Assembly (NCBI RefSeq): GCF_021018895.1
Contig: NC_079369.1
Coordinates: forward strand, 6,016,194-6,080,193
Direction of reading: 5' to 3'
Length of the DNA stretch: 64,000 nucleotides
Origin: Seriola aureovittata
Taxonomy: Eukaryota > Chordata > Actinopteri > Carangiformes > Carangidae
Shown: piece by piece, positions 12,513 through 23,405 of the stretch
Numbering within the stretch: the stretch's first letter is position 1
Layout: every line of letters begins with the position of its first letter
The notes under the pieces: model-generated
The model's input: only the letters and a program-made list of their open reading frames with translations
Told to the model about the DNA's origin: nothing
Databases searched by the model: none
Position numbers and translations under genes: made by a program

Positions 12513-13093
12513 ATGTTTGTGTGTGTGTGTTTGTTCGCATGATTGCACATGACCAGAATATTTTCATCTGGTAATCCTGTGCATAAGTGTGTAACACTGA
12601 ATGCAAACGATTGAGTCAGAGTGACTGTGTGTGGTTGAAAAGATGCAGGAAGGGTACTAAAAGCATAAATAAGAGTTCCGCACTGACGTCTACAGAGAAC
12701 TATAACAAGATAGAGAAAGCATAACAGGCAACTTTAGAATGAAATAAGAGAAGAGGCAGAGTAAAATTGGAAATGGGAGGCATGACAGTTAGAAGATCAA
12801 TGTAGTTGTAGAGAGCATGGAAAAATAAATCCTTCCTCACATCACTCTGGCCTCAGATTTCATGTTATGAAACAGCTCTCCTTTGCTGGTATCTTCCCAC
12901 CCAGCCCCACGGCAATATTCACAAGCATTTTCAGAATACTCTCGGAGAGCTCTTAACTTAGCCTAAAAATTCTTTACAGGGACTTCCAGCATAGAAAAGA
13001 TTTAGGAGAGACTTTGAGCATGACCACTCATGTTCCAGTCCTTACCCCATTGGACTCTTTTCTCAGTTCTTGAAATCTTAAAACTAACAACAC
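11291..13093. other. noncoding stretch, no gene seen
   Basis: Contains T/A homopolymer runs, a (GT)n array at 12478-12530 and AT-rich DNA. The ORFs at 11864-12234 are AT-rich and unsupported. Confidence 0.5.
12478..12530. repeat. (GT)n microsatellite
   Basis: Interrupted GT array with GCATGTTT breaks in the right half. Confidence 0.97.
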
Positions 13094-13210
13094 TAGGGGT
13101 ATACAGCCACGCTAAATGCTAACATCAGCATGCTCATGTTCAGCAGGTATATTACAACCACTGTTACCATCTTAAGAAGTTAGCATTAAATTAGCATTAA
13201 GCAGTAGGTA
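13094..13210. repeat. fragment of a 'TAGCATGCTAAC'-type dispersed repeat
   Basis: GCTAAATGCTAACATCAGCATGCTCATG followed by CAGCAGGTATATTACAACCA and CACCATCTTAAG-like sequence matches the middle of a teleost repeat I know, whose left part appears separately at 40515-40582. Diverged and truncated. Confidence 0.6.
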
Positions 13211-13540
13211 ATTACCTTCAAACAGTAATGCTTTACTTGTACTTGTTTAAGTCCTCCGATTTAGCAGTTACAAACATTAAATGAACAATTTATAACACTC
13301 TATAACATAATTTTAAGTTGTGTGTTCAATGTCTATGCATGTTAATTAATGCATTTATCAACAACTTTAGCTCTTTCCATGAGTGCACACAAGTGGAGGT
13401 TGGTGTATAAACAGATAATGAATACTGCACATTAATAAACACCACATATCTGCTTACAAGTACATTATAATGTGTTGTAACCCATTTACTAAACATTTAT
13501 ATACTGCTTCTTTCTTTACTTTAGCCCCCATTCAGCTGTA

Positions 13541-13640
13541 TGTTGAGGGAAATATGTGGCTTGTGAACTGCTAAATGCTCTACTACGTCCAGCAGCTAGT
13601 CACTACCTGTGTCCGAGTCTTCCATTTGGCGCTACATGTT
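13541..13640. repeat. fragment of a dispersed repeat (GAACTGCTAAATGCTC ... CAGCTAGTC)
   Basis: The phrase AACTGCTAAATGCTCTACTACGTCCAGCAGCTAGTC resembles a recurrent teleost noncoding repeat. No ORF. The DNA just downstream (13600-13860) is locally CpG-rich for this window, without a recognisable gene. Confidence 0.5.
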
Positions 13641-14458
13641 GGACAAACGTGTCCGCCAGTAGAATGTAACAGTGTATTTTAATATGGAGATGTGCGTCAA
13701 CCTATAGGGAGATATGTATCAATGTAGCGCGTAAACTTACATGAGAAACTTTACGTGCTGGTGTTTTTCGACGTGCATCATTGGCTGCCGATGTGTGCTG
13801 CCACATTATGGCCTGTGATCTGAAGCGCTAAACAAACAGTGCGTTCAGAGGTGATTGCACACTGTGGGATGAACAAATCACCACCAAAGAGGGTTACTCA
13901 CTTCCTTTGAGTGTATGAAAGCTAGTGCGTTCATCAAATGATTCAAATGATTACTGAAGCCCTTTCAAGCACATTAGCAAAAGGAAAATCACAGTCTGAA
14001 CTGCAGCCCCCTTTGGCATGATCCATGTTGAAGCTTTAAAAGCCTTTTTTAAAGCGTTCATCCCCTTCACTTGACACATAACTGCAGCATATTTTCAGTA
14101 TTTTATTTTGTTCATGGAAAGCACAAATGGTACTACTGCCCCTGAATTTGTATATCATCACTAATTAAGTCCATGAGTTTGACTAAAAAGGTATTATCTT
14201 CTCCTTCTTACTTACAGTACTTATTTCTGAGGTTGTCTCTGTCAGTATGTATCATCCCAGCCTCTTTATTGGGCCATTGGCCATGATATGACCACTCAGC
14301 CCAGGCACTGCACACTCTGCCAATGGCGACTAATAGGCCCTGCAGGAAGGGCACTCTGCCTGCTGTGTGTGTGCCTCATTTTGCTCCAAATACTTGAGGG
14401 AAAGCGTTCATATCTAAATTACCCATTGCCTCAGGGTTGACTGAGATTTTGACGTTCA

Positions 14459-14462
<4 letters not shown>

Positions 14463-14505
<43 letters not shown>
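14463..14505. repeat. (CT)n microsatellite
   Basis: About 21 CT units followed by a short GTCTGTCC tail. Confidence 0.97.
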
Positions 14506-14509
<4 letters not shown>

Positions 14510-15726
14510 GTCCAACAGCTTTACTATAACTTTTTTTTCCCTCCTCTGTCAGAATCTCTCTGTCCTTGTTTCTCTTCTCTTGCTGTGAGCAACAATGTTT
14601 TCCATCCAGCTGTCAAGCACATTTTTCACAAGTGTTTGAAATTTCACCACAACATCCCAGTTTCCATTAACTGGGTGGGTAAGTGAATAAATCCGTTTTC
14701 TGAATGTCAAATTAAAACCACACACCTAAATGTGACATGAAAAAGGTTTTTCAGCTGTTACAATTAGTGTATATTAGTTTAGAGCATGATTCTGGTTTAC
14801 TAAAACATGGATCTCATATGGGTTTGACTAGTGATAATATGACTCAACATCGCTGCATGAAAAGGTTAGGTCAGGTTAGCCAAACTTATTTTGAAGAGAA
14901 CACAGAGGTGAAACACCAAACATAGTTTCATAGCTTACTGACTGACGACCTGGTTGAACTTTGACCTTTTTACTGTACTTTAATTGTACTGTACTGTAAT
15001 TTTTTCACTCCTCCTTAGCATTTTGAGTGCACTCACTTTTAGATTTACCTCGACATAAAGAGGTTTTAGGCTTTGACTTTGAAGCATAAATAAAACACTA
15101 CACATGATTGAAAACAGACATGACCCCTATAAAAGTTGACTTGAATGATACACACACAATACACACAATACACTACCTGCTGATAAGGCAGACAGAATAT
15201 GAGCGGATAGAGTGGTTTAGGTAATCTGGATTAACAGCCTCTCTGGACTTTCTTTTTTGTGATATTGCTGTGTTTCTGGATCTCATTGCTGTAGTTATAA
15301 CAATAGAAGCCCAAACTATGATGAATGACCCAAGCTGAAAAAAACAGAACTTATCTTTTAATATCAGTTATTCCATTCGAGATGGAAACAAAGACATGAC
15401 CTTGGTGACGATGACATTCACCCAGTTGTGCTAAGCCTACCATAACAAATCTTCCTTATTGCTGTTGATTGAACAGTTTTAGTGAGCTTAACAATGTTGC
15501 AATCTTGTCTTGAGGACTTTTACCCTTCCTCTCGCTTTTCTAAATCAATACATCATATATTTGGATCGAGAGTCAGCTGTATCTCTCGCTGTCTCTGTGG
15601 CGGTGATACTTTGTATCTCTGCCCTCACAAAGGCATAATCAATTTAAGAGTTTGTCTTGGGTCATTATTACCTGCTGGAGGACCATCTGTTCTCCGAGGC
15701 TAGCTGAGAACTCTGCCAGGTAGTGG

Positions 15727-15757
15727 CACACACACACACACACACACACACACACCG
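15727..15757. repeat. (CA)n microsatellite
   Basis: About 15 CA units. Confidence 0.95.
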
Positions 15758-17123
15758 AAACATACACTCTCATACACAGGCATGCACACGTAGCCTGAAG
15801 GGTTGCCAGGTAGATTTGGACCGCAGTAAGATGTGGGATGTAAAATAACTGTGTCCCAGGAAGAGCTGAAGAAAAAAAAAAAGCTTGGCTGTATGAGTGT
15901 GCGCATCTGCATGTGTCTGTGTCTGGCTCTACTAATGTGATACATGGGTGATGAGGTGGCCCGTGGGCATGCGGTGTGTGCATGTGTGTGTTTGTCAGGT
16001 ACAGATGGTGAAGGCTATCAGCCATCTCACCCAGCCAAGTGGTTCAGTTACTGGTTAAGAGTAGCAGAGCTAAATATAATTACACCCATAACCTCAACAA
16101 CAAAATGAATGCCTGGCTGCTAATGCTACTGTGAAAATAAAAACAAACAAAACAAAAAAAAAAGACAGGAAAACTGGAGGTGGCACAGGCACCAGTCGCA
16201 AAGAGACAGCATAAGATTGATGGATGTTTGTTGTTAGAATGCAACTGAAGAAACTCCTTTTAGTTTTATTTTCCTCCTTGAGTATAAAAACAGGCTGAAA
16301 GGGAGACGTAGAAAACAAAAATTGCACAAAAAAATATTAGTGTAAATTCAGTATAATTAGTTTTGCCTGTATAAACTTACATGTTGCTTTCCTCAGGTGT
16401 GTGTCTGTTGTTGTGCTGATTAATAGCAGGAGAATGAGAATGTGTCCTGTTTGTGTGCCAGTGCCACAGAAATGGCATCTGGAGTTTTGTCATAAAAACA
16501 AAAAAAAGGCAGCAAGTATGGATGGAATAGATGCAACTTTACAAGTGGTTGTTGTAAGATGACTCACAGAAATAACAGCTGCTAAATCAGCTGTCATGTC
16601 TTGGGTTAATGTGGTTAAGTTAACAGCTCCTAGCAATGTTTACCGTAGCTCTCTGCAGATGACCAATTGGCAAACTCATCTCTTATTAAAATGTTTTGTT
16701 TTTCATCCTTTTCCTTCTGTTTTCAGTACTGATGAAGACATATATTATATGTTTGTTTTGTTACAGCAACAAGTAATAATTCATTTTCTTTTAGGGTTTT
16801 ATCAGATGTTCAATACGATATATGCTCCTTTACAATTACAAAGATTAAACTAGTCCGTGTAACAGTATTCAGGTCTGTCCAAGTAATATAAACACAAAGT
16901 CAGACTGAAAAGAGGGAGTCACCATAAGTAAGTGGTTAGCAACAAACTGTATTTGCTAAACAGAATTTATAAACATAACAGTGTTACTTTTGATAGTATT
17001 GACATGCTTTATGTTCATGTGAATGATATGCATCTGTTCCAAGTATATAGGCAATTCCTGTATATACACATCGACATACTCACTGTGATAGTCTCATTTT
17101 TTAAGGGAGAGGGAAGGTGACAG

Positions 17124-17158
17124 TATTTGTGTGTGTGTGTGTGTGTGTGGGGGGGGGG
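17124..17158. repeat. (GT)n followed by a G9 run
   Basis: Eleven or so GT units pass directly into nine or more G residues. Confidence 0.95.
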
Positions 17159-17942
17159 TTGCCCATAGTTAGAGCTAATTGTGTTTTTGTGTACAGAGAA
17201 CTTGAGAGAAGGTGTGACTTTCAACAAAGGAGAAGTTCATCATATGTGATTCACGTGGCGCCTGAGCAAAACAACCTCATTTGTCTCTCTGATTTCCTCA
17301 TGACACTTTTTGAGGAAACGCGGGTGTTACTCACAGGATACCTAAGCACATTATATAATACATTACAGTTGTAATGTGAAACACACTGTGAATAAAAACA
17401 CACGGAAACTCTGGATGGAATATTAACTTAGGTATATGTCTAGCTGATTCACTGTCACTGAGTCATAACGTCAGAATATCTCTTCTACAGGAAAGGTGTG
17501 TTTAAGTATCGTAGTCATCAGTTTCAGTGTCAGACTAAGAGTGTATGACTATATGTACCAGTGTAAACCTGATTTGTATCAAACTCGCAAAAACAACAGC
17601 AGAAACTATTCGGTTGAAAGGTGTGCAAAAGGCAATATTGGAATACATGAAACACTCCAATTACTTGGTACATTCAGAGGTAGAACACTAGAACATCTTG
17701 GCGCTGTGCAGCTGATGTTCTGTAATTCATGCATGTTCTGTATGTTTACGTTCACTGACCGAGTGCCAGGGGGTGTGAGGGGTATGTTGACAACACAACC
17801 AAAAAGCTTCAATATGGGGGCTATGGTAAAGATAAGCAATACATGGGCTTATGTAAAAAAGAAAAAAAAAATAATCTTCCTTAATTAATCGCTCATTAAA
17901 TACACCAGCTGGCAAATGAATTGTGACCCAAATCAAACATAC

Positions 17943-18107
17943 CTGCAATGTGGCGTGAACAACAGGTGCACGCTGGGTTTGGCTAGATGCTTGAATGCTC
18001 GAGGTGGGCCCTCCAGCTGTGACTTCTATGTTCATTTCTGCCTTTAGTGAGGTCCGCACCACGTTTCTGATGTGTTTAATAATCCCTGTCATGACAGCGG
18101 AGCTCAT
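17943..18107 (-). other. candidate unassigned coding exon (55 codons from ATG to a splice donor)
   Basis: On the minus strand an ATG at 18107 opens 55 codons that end exactly at a consensus donor, CAG|GTATGT, with the donor GT at 17942-17941 (phase 0). The peptide begins MSSAVMTGIIKHIRNVV and includes LKAEMNIEVTAGGPTSS; composition is protein-like and GC is higher than the flanks. No stop separates it from further in-frame codons down to 17727, so the frame is open for 126 codons in all. I recognise no domain or homologue. It could be a first coding exon of an antisense transcript, a lineage-specific ORF, or a chance coincidence of an ORF and a donor-like hexamer. Confidence 0.3.
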
Positions 18108-19216
18108 TCAGCTCAGTGTGTGAAAACTTGGAGGGAGCGTAGTGACACCAGAGGGGCCGAGTGGTTATATTTATATGAGACTCATCGAACGGTGTTCAGA
18201 CAGATGAGTACCGCAACATACCAGTGATTGTTGCAACTCGTAACAACAGATTAACAATAGATGATACCAAACACCATCTCACCCGGAGACAAGATGTGGT
18301 CACCTGATAATGACATTTTGATGACAGTAACTCTGACATCACTTTTACTCCACTTCAAGTTTGACTTCTTTACAAACTCATGTCAAAGGAGCTCCAAAGG
18401 ATCTTTGATTGGATGCTATTGGCTTGCTTACTATTATTTTGAAGTCAATTAATACAATTTTTTGATCAGTTGGTAGGTTTCTTTCTTTGAATTCTTGTCT
18501 CATCATCTCTAAGGCAGACGTCTCGGGTTCACATCTAACAACAAATATCTTAACTATTCTGAAGCTGTTCTGAAGAACAAAGTCTTATTAAATAGTGATT
18601 ATCACTGATTCTTAGTGTATTATGTTTTGGTGTTTGACATGAAAACATTTTGGATCGCATTTCACAGATGATTTTGTTCTTTTCAAACGAAGACAGTATT
18701 TTTCCGGCACTCCCAGTGATAAAAGCTCATCTTTTTTTTTTTTTTTTTTCTTTACTGCTTGCTAAGGTCCGGAGTGGATGGGAACCCTCAGCCCCAGCTA
18801 ACTGATCGGCTTGATGTGTAATTAATGGTCTGACACTGGCTAATGAAGCTAATGACGCTAACTGTGCTAGCATATGGGTGCCCCATGGGGATCAACACTC
18901 TGCGCTCTAATTTAGATAAATGACGCCCCAGGTTATGCCGGGCTATTTGCATTTCATTTGGTGGAGGCCAAGGGAGAAACAGGGATTAAACAGGGGGATG
19001 GATGGGAGAGATCAAACAGGAGAGGTGTGTGGGGTTGGAGGGATGGGGAGATGGAGGTGTTTACTCCTGTGAATGTGTGTGTTGGTGTAGATCTCCCCAT
19101 GGCCATGCATGATGCTGTTACCAGATAAAAAGATTGGTAGCAGAGGAGGCTGATGGCAGCTGTCAGAAACAGGCAGTAAAAAGGAAAAAAAAAAACAAAC
19201 AAACAAACAAACGACA

Positions 19217-19301
<85 letters not shown>

Positions 19302-21799
19302 TGTATTTGTATTTGTGGATGCAATGCACGTAGGTTTGTAATTACTGTATATTGGCCCTTAGGAAGCATGTCATTGTCAGATAGAAAGTCTCAAGAGTAA
19401 AGTTGTGCTATATTTGGACTACATCATCCTAATACAGGAAAGGCTCCACCTCTCGAAAAAGTCTGTCAGGTCTATGTTGAAACCTACTCGTGTAACACTC
19501 AAAGTAACCTCAAATACAGTTAGGACATAGTGTAGATAGTTTATTGGTATTAAGTGAGGCCTTATAGATAAACTTTTTTCCATGCTTCATGCCAAAAAAA
19601 AAGTCTTAACTCACATTTACATAATTCTCAATCACCTCACAGTCACCGACCCCTTGAGGGTTTTCATTAAGATGTGGCATCACTGGCAAAAATGTCATCT
19701 TCTCTAAATTATTCCCAGTATGTGGCATGTTACAGCTAGTAATTCACAAAGACACTTTCGATAGCTAGGGTATTTTAAAGACACATTAACAAAATCTTAA
19801 TAATCTTAATTATGCAGGCAGACGTTTTTTAATAGTTCATCAAATATCCTGCAGTTAATTAATCTAATATGACTTTAATATGACTTTGACATAAAATAAG
19901 CGACAGCCATCAGTCTGTCAGTTCCATATATACTAAAAAACTGCTGCTCATGCTTCCTGTTAAGTTTCCAAAATACATTGGCAATGCATCCAGTCAAGAA
20001 TGTCTGTTAAGACAGGTATTTTATATGACATGGTATAGTTCGCTTTTGAGACAAAAAGCACAAGTTTAGTGAACATTTCCAACTATTCAGAAAAAGTTTG
20101 ACAATATAACTCTAACTCAAACTCTTATGCTGAGGTTTCAAGTACATCATCATTGACTCTGTCGTAATCTCATGATCCAATATGGAATTTTAGTAGTTAT
20201 AACATTCACCACTCCAGTCTGTGGAATCGGCCCTGACACTGACTTCCTGATTCTGATACTGTAAGCAGCGCAGGTGTTATCCAATACTTTAAATATTCTC
20301 TGCTCGGCCCCATTTGTTTGCCGCAGTGAGCTAATGTTGATGCTAAGCTATTGTTGTTACTCATCACTTCCTGTGTGTGCTCAGTCTGAAGCCACATCCA
20401 CACTGACTTTAGCCCTTTGTAAAAAAAAAAAAAAAAAAAAATGCAACCTTCTCACCCATTTTAACGAGGAAAGATCATTTGATAAAAATTTAGGCCCGGC
20501 TCAACTTTCGCTAGATTATAATGCTAGTCATTGAGCAAAATGCTGTGGTGCCCAGTAAAATCCTGATAGACAACTTCATAACGTGAACAGCATATTTCTA
20601 ATGTTTACCCTGTGATCGTTGTGGCAACAGATAAAATAATTGTCACTTATAATCCCGAGCTGCAAAATCCTGTCTCCGAGTATTAACAACATCTGTGCAG
20701 TCTCATTAGGCTTCAAATTCACTTCAAATTGTATCCAAACTGCACCCCTGAATTGTATTTCATGTTTCTTTATTTATGGAGAAGTGCAGGGAATGTCGGC
20801 TTTGTGTACAGCGATTGCCGAAGTCTAGCCATGGGGATTCTTACTCACCTCATTCGTGATGATGTCGCTGTGTGAGCACTGAGCAACGCCCGCCCTTGGC
20901 TTTTGCACATGCATTACACAAAGGTCAAGTATGTTGTGGTGGCTGCCTGACGAATGCATTGCCTGGGCATGCCTTAACAGTGGTCGTGGATGGTCAGCTC
21001 GGGGATTCAATTATAGTAGACAAGCAATTGTAAAATAAAGATAAAAAAAAAAAAAAACATTCCTTTGCTTTGATAGTTTCAGTAGAAAAAAAGAGTAAAG
21101 CACTAATTTAATTACTTGAATCACAAGCTACTGCAAAATGTAGTTAAAGTACTAGTGTCATTAAATGTAGTTAAGTTCTCCCTCACACTGCTAATCACTA
21201 CAATATCACAAATAATAATCTCAAAATATTCAAGGCCCAGCCAGGGTTTTTTAATCATCACAAACACATTTTTTTAGTAACAAACCTGAAAGAAGTACAA
21301 AACCTTTAAATCTTGTAACAGGTATATAAGATCCTAATCCAACCTTGATTATAATGAAACTGACTAAATGACAATTTCTATACAGACAAGAGATTTAAGT
21401 AAGTACTAAAAGTTTTCTTAATGTGATACTCAAAAACTTAATTTGAGGATAAATTAAAGCAGTTGAGCTGGAATGATGTTCTGCCGTGTGATGACATAGA
21501 AAAGGCATTTAATATCACGATGACCAGAGTCAGTGAGACTGAAAATGAATTTTGAAATTAGGTCCCACACTCATGTAAAAAAAAAAAAAAAATGGTTAAA
21601 TGAGCATCTTTGTAGTGGTTAATGAAGCAAAGAGATTTAGCATTGATGACAGCACTTAAATTTGGAATACCAAATGATAAGAGAAAATTTCAGGCATTGT
21701 GAAACAAAGCAGTGAAAGAACTGAGACAGGCTACAACTGAATCAATGAGTCACCAAGGAGTCACAAAATCAGTTCAAAATATAAAGGTAATAAAGGAAC
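18108..21799. other. noncoding stretch, no gene seen
   Basis: Holds a T18 run near 18731-18749, the (GT)n array at 19221-19300 and an A21 run at 20420-20440. Two segments, 18765-18960 and 20640-20830, look compact and non-repetitive (see findings). Confidence 0.5.
19221..19300. repeat. (GT)n microsatellite with (AAAC)n shoulder
   Basis: About 37 GT units, one of the longest pure arrays in the window, preceded at 19195-19212 by AAAC repeats. It generates three spurious ORFs made of HT or CV repeats. Confidence 0.98.
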
Positions 21800-23065
21800 A
21801 ATCAAAAATCATAAAAGATAAAGACAAAAAAGGTTGCAATCTTTAATTATTTCTTTGTGAATTCAGTACAGTGGGTTGCCAAGATTTTCATGTAAGATCG
21901 AGATCAACCTGCAAATAATGAATTCCCTGTTTCCACAATTGAAAATTTTTCTGAATCTACAGCAATGAAAACACCAGATTTCCTAAATGGAAATATTGAT
22001 GCAAGATATTTAAAAAATGATATAAATCAATAATATATAAGCGTTTAACTGTTACATCTATCAATAATAAGCTCCTATTTTCCTTCTTCCTGGAAGGTTA
22101 AAGTAGTTAATCTTGTTTTTGAATGAGGTGAAAGAACTATCCCATCAAAATATAGACCCACTAGAATCCTTCCAATGGCTTCTAAAATTGCAGAAAAGGT
22201 AAGCTTGTGATCAGCTACTTTCTCATTCAAATGAAAGTGAATTTATTTTACACCCGATGCAATTCGGTTTCTGAAAACCTCATTCAAAGGAAACAGCAAA
22301 TTGCTTTTTTTGTTGAACAAAGCAAATGTCATTTTGACAAAGGTGGTGGTGGTGGTGTTTATGTATATATATATAAATTGATGATATACAGTATATATTG
22401 ATATATATTGATGATGATGATATGTGATCTGTGATTTTGCAATATTTAAAGAACATGCTGCTGCTAAATCAATGTATTAATGATCGGTAATGAAAGCTAA
22501 CTCATGCCTGACCCTTAATTTAAGCAAAGCAGTTTGCATGTGTTTTACAGCGATGATCAATTGTACAGTTAATGGTAATGGTAAAGTCATTGGATATGTG
22601 ACATATGTTAAATATCTAAACATCATAACTGACTCAACTGACTTTACAACAAGTTAGTAGCATCATCAGTGATGTTAAGTTTAATCTGAATAATTTTAAG
22701 AACATCGGGCACCAGTTGTCTCCATCTGCTACAAAGCTTTTTGTACATACTATGATTTTTCCCAATCTTTTTTACAGCTTAACAACCTCGTCACAACTAC
22801 GCCCAAGCCTGTTTAGTCACTCTTTCAATTTTGATAACTTCTTATTTTTCTGTGATGCATGTCTGATATTTAAAATTATTCTTAAGGCCACTGCCAGGCC
22901 TATCGTGACAGTGGCAGTGCCAGTGGGACTAGAGCATCTACCGGAGGTGACTGGGTAACACAGTCTAAGGTCAGTCTGCTTTCTAGTTTAAAGTCATGGG
23001 TAAGTGGAATTCCATACCGACAAAAATTAGCAACTCAGTAAGGTTTGCAGCTAAAGTGAGCACAA
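21800..23065 (+). mobile_element. L2/CR1-type LINE ORF2 relic, internally deleted
   Basis: Read on the plus strand with many frameshifts, it follows the order of an L2-like ORF2 protein. STIENFSESTAM near 21940 is the pre-RT region. Then come YRPTRILPMASKIAEK near 22150, PMQFGF and a FFVEQ..CHFDKGG stretch near 22250-22345. The catalytic core (FLDLKKAFD and the FADD box) is missing: the frame runs into (GGT)n and AT-rich simple sequence at 22340-22420. Coding similarity resumes at CLTLNLSKAVC-like sequence near 22505, then LSPSATKLFVHTMIF at 22714-22760, FDNFLFFCDACLIFKII near 22830 and a final GQSAF..WNSIPTK-like stretch near 22970-23025. Length, order and conserved phrases make the family assignment firm; the copy is dead. 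It abuts the minus-strand Penelope-like relic. Confidence 0.85.
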
Positions 23066-23069
23066 ATGT

Positions 23070-23405
23070 ATCACCACCAATAATCGCCTTGTATTTATTG
23101 AACTTGGTCTTTTTGAGTTGGCCCTCCTGCGTTGAGTCATGTGTTTGTTTAATGGTTGTTTAGTTTCACCGATATAATGGTCTGTGCATTCCTCACTGCA
23201 TTGGACTGCATACACTCGATTGCTTTACTAGGTGTGCGTTTGTTTTTTTTTTTCTAGATATACCAGTGTTTTCCTTACTATGTGGCTGGGTTTGAAAAAT
23301 ACAGTCTCTCAGATACTCCAGACACGTATAATACAACAATGTTGTTGGATTTGTTCTTCTTTTGAAAGACTTTCAAATGACTGTAGTTATGGCTTTCAGT
23401 TGGAT
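23070..23405 (-). mobile_element. Penelope-like element relic, GIY-YIG endonuclease end
   Basis: On the minus strand the end of a Penelope-like polyprotein can be read: NNIVVLYVSGVSERL near 23340, a decayed linker with ATHSKENTG, then SVYAVQCSEECTDHYIGETK at about 23160-23220, and Q-RRRANS after it. VYAV and YIG supply the two halves of the GIY-YIG nuclease motif, and the Cys pair CSEEC sits between them. Known: this arrangement is typical of fish Penelope (Poseidon/Neptune-type) elements. Frameshifts and an A-run interrupt it, and the RT domain is not recognisable upstream. Confidence 0.8.

Larger units (their letters stand above)
13641..17725. other. noncoding stretch with microsatellites, no gene seen
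   Basis: Includes a (CT)n array at 14463-14505, a (CA)n array at 15727-15757 and a (GT)n-G9 tract at 17126-17158. ORFs overlapping these arrays are artefacts of the repeat. Confidence 0.5.

Noticed and set aside
17496..17888. 130-codon plus-strand ORF
   Set aside because: Composition is not protein-like, it ends in a Lys run from A-rich DNA, and it has no splice context or recognised domain.
19134..19400. Overlapping ORFs made of HT or CV repeats
   Set aside because: They simply read through the (GT)n array in different frames; the same applies near 15639-16025, 27172-27444, 28654-28866, 57434-58101 and 59484-59742.
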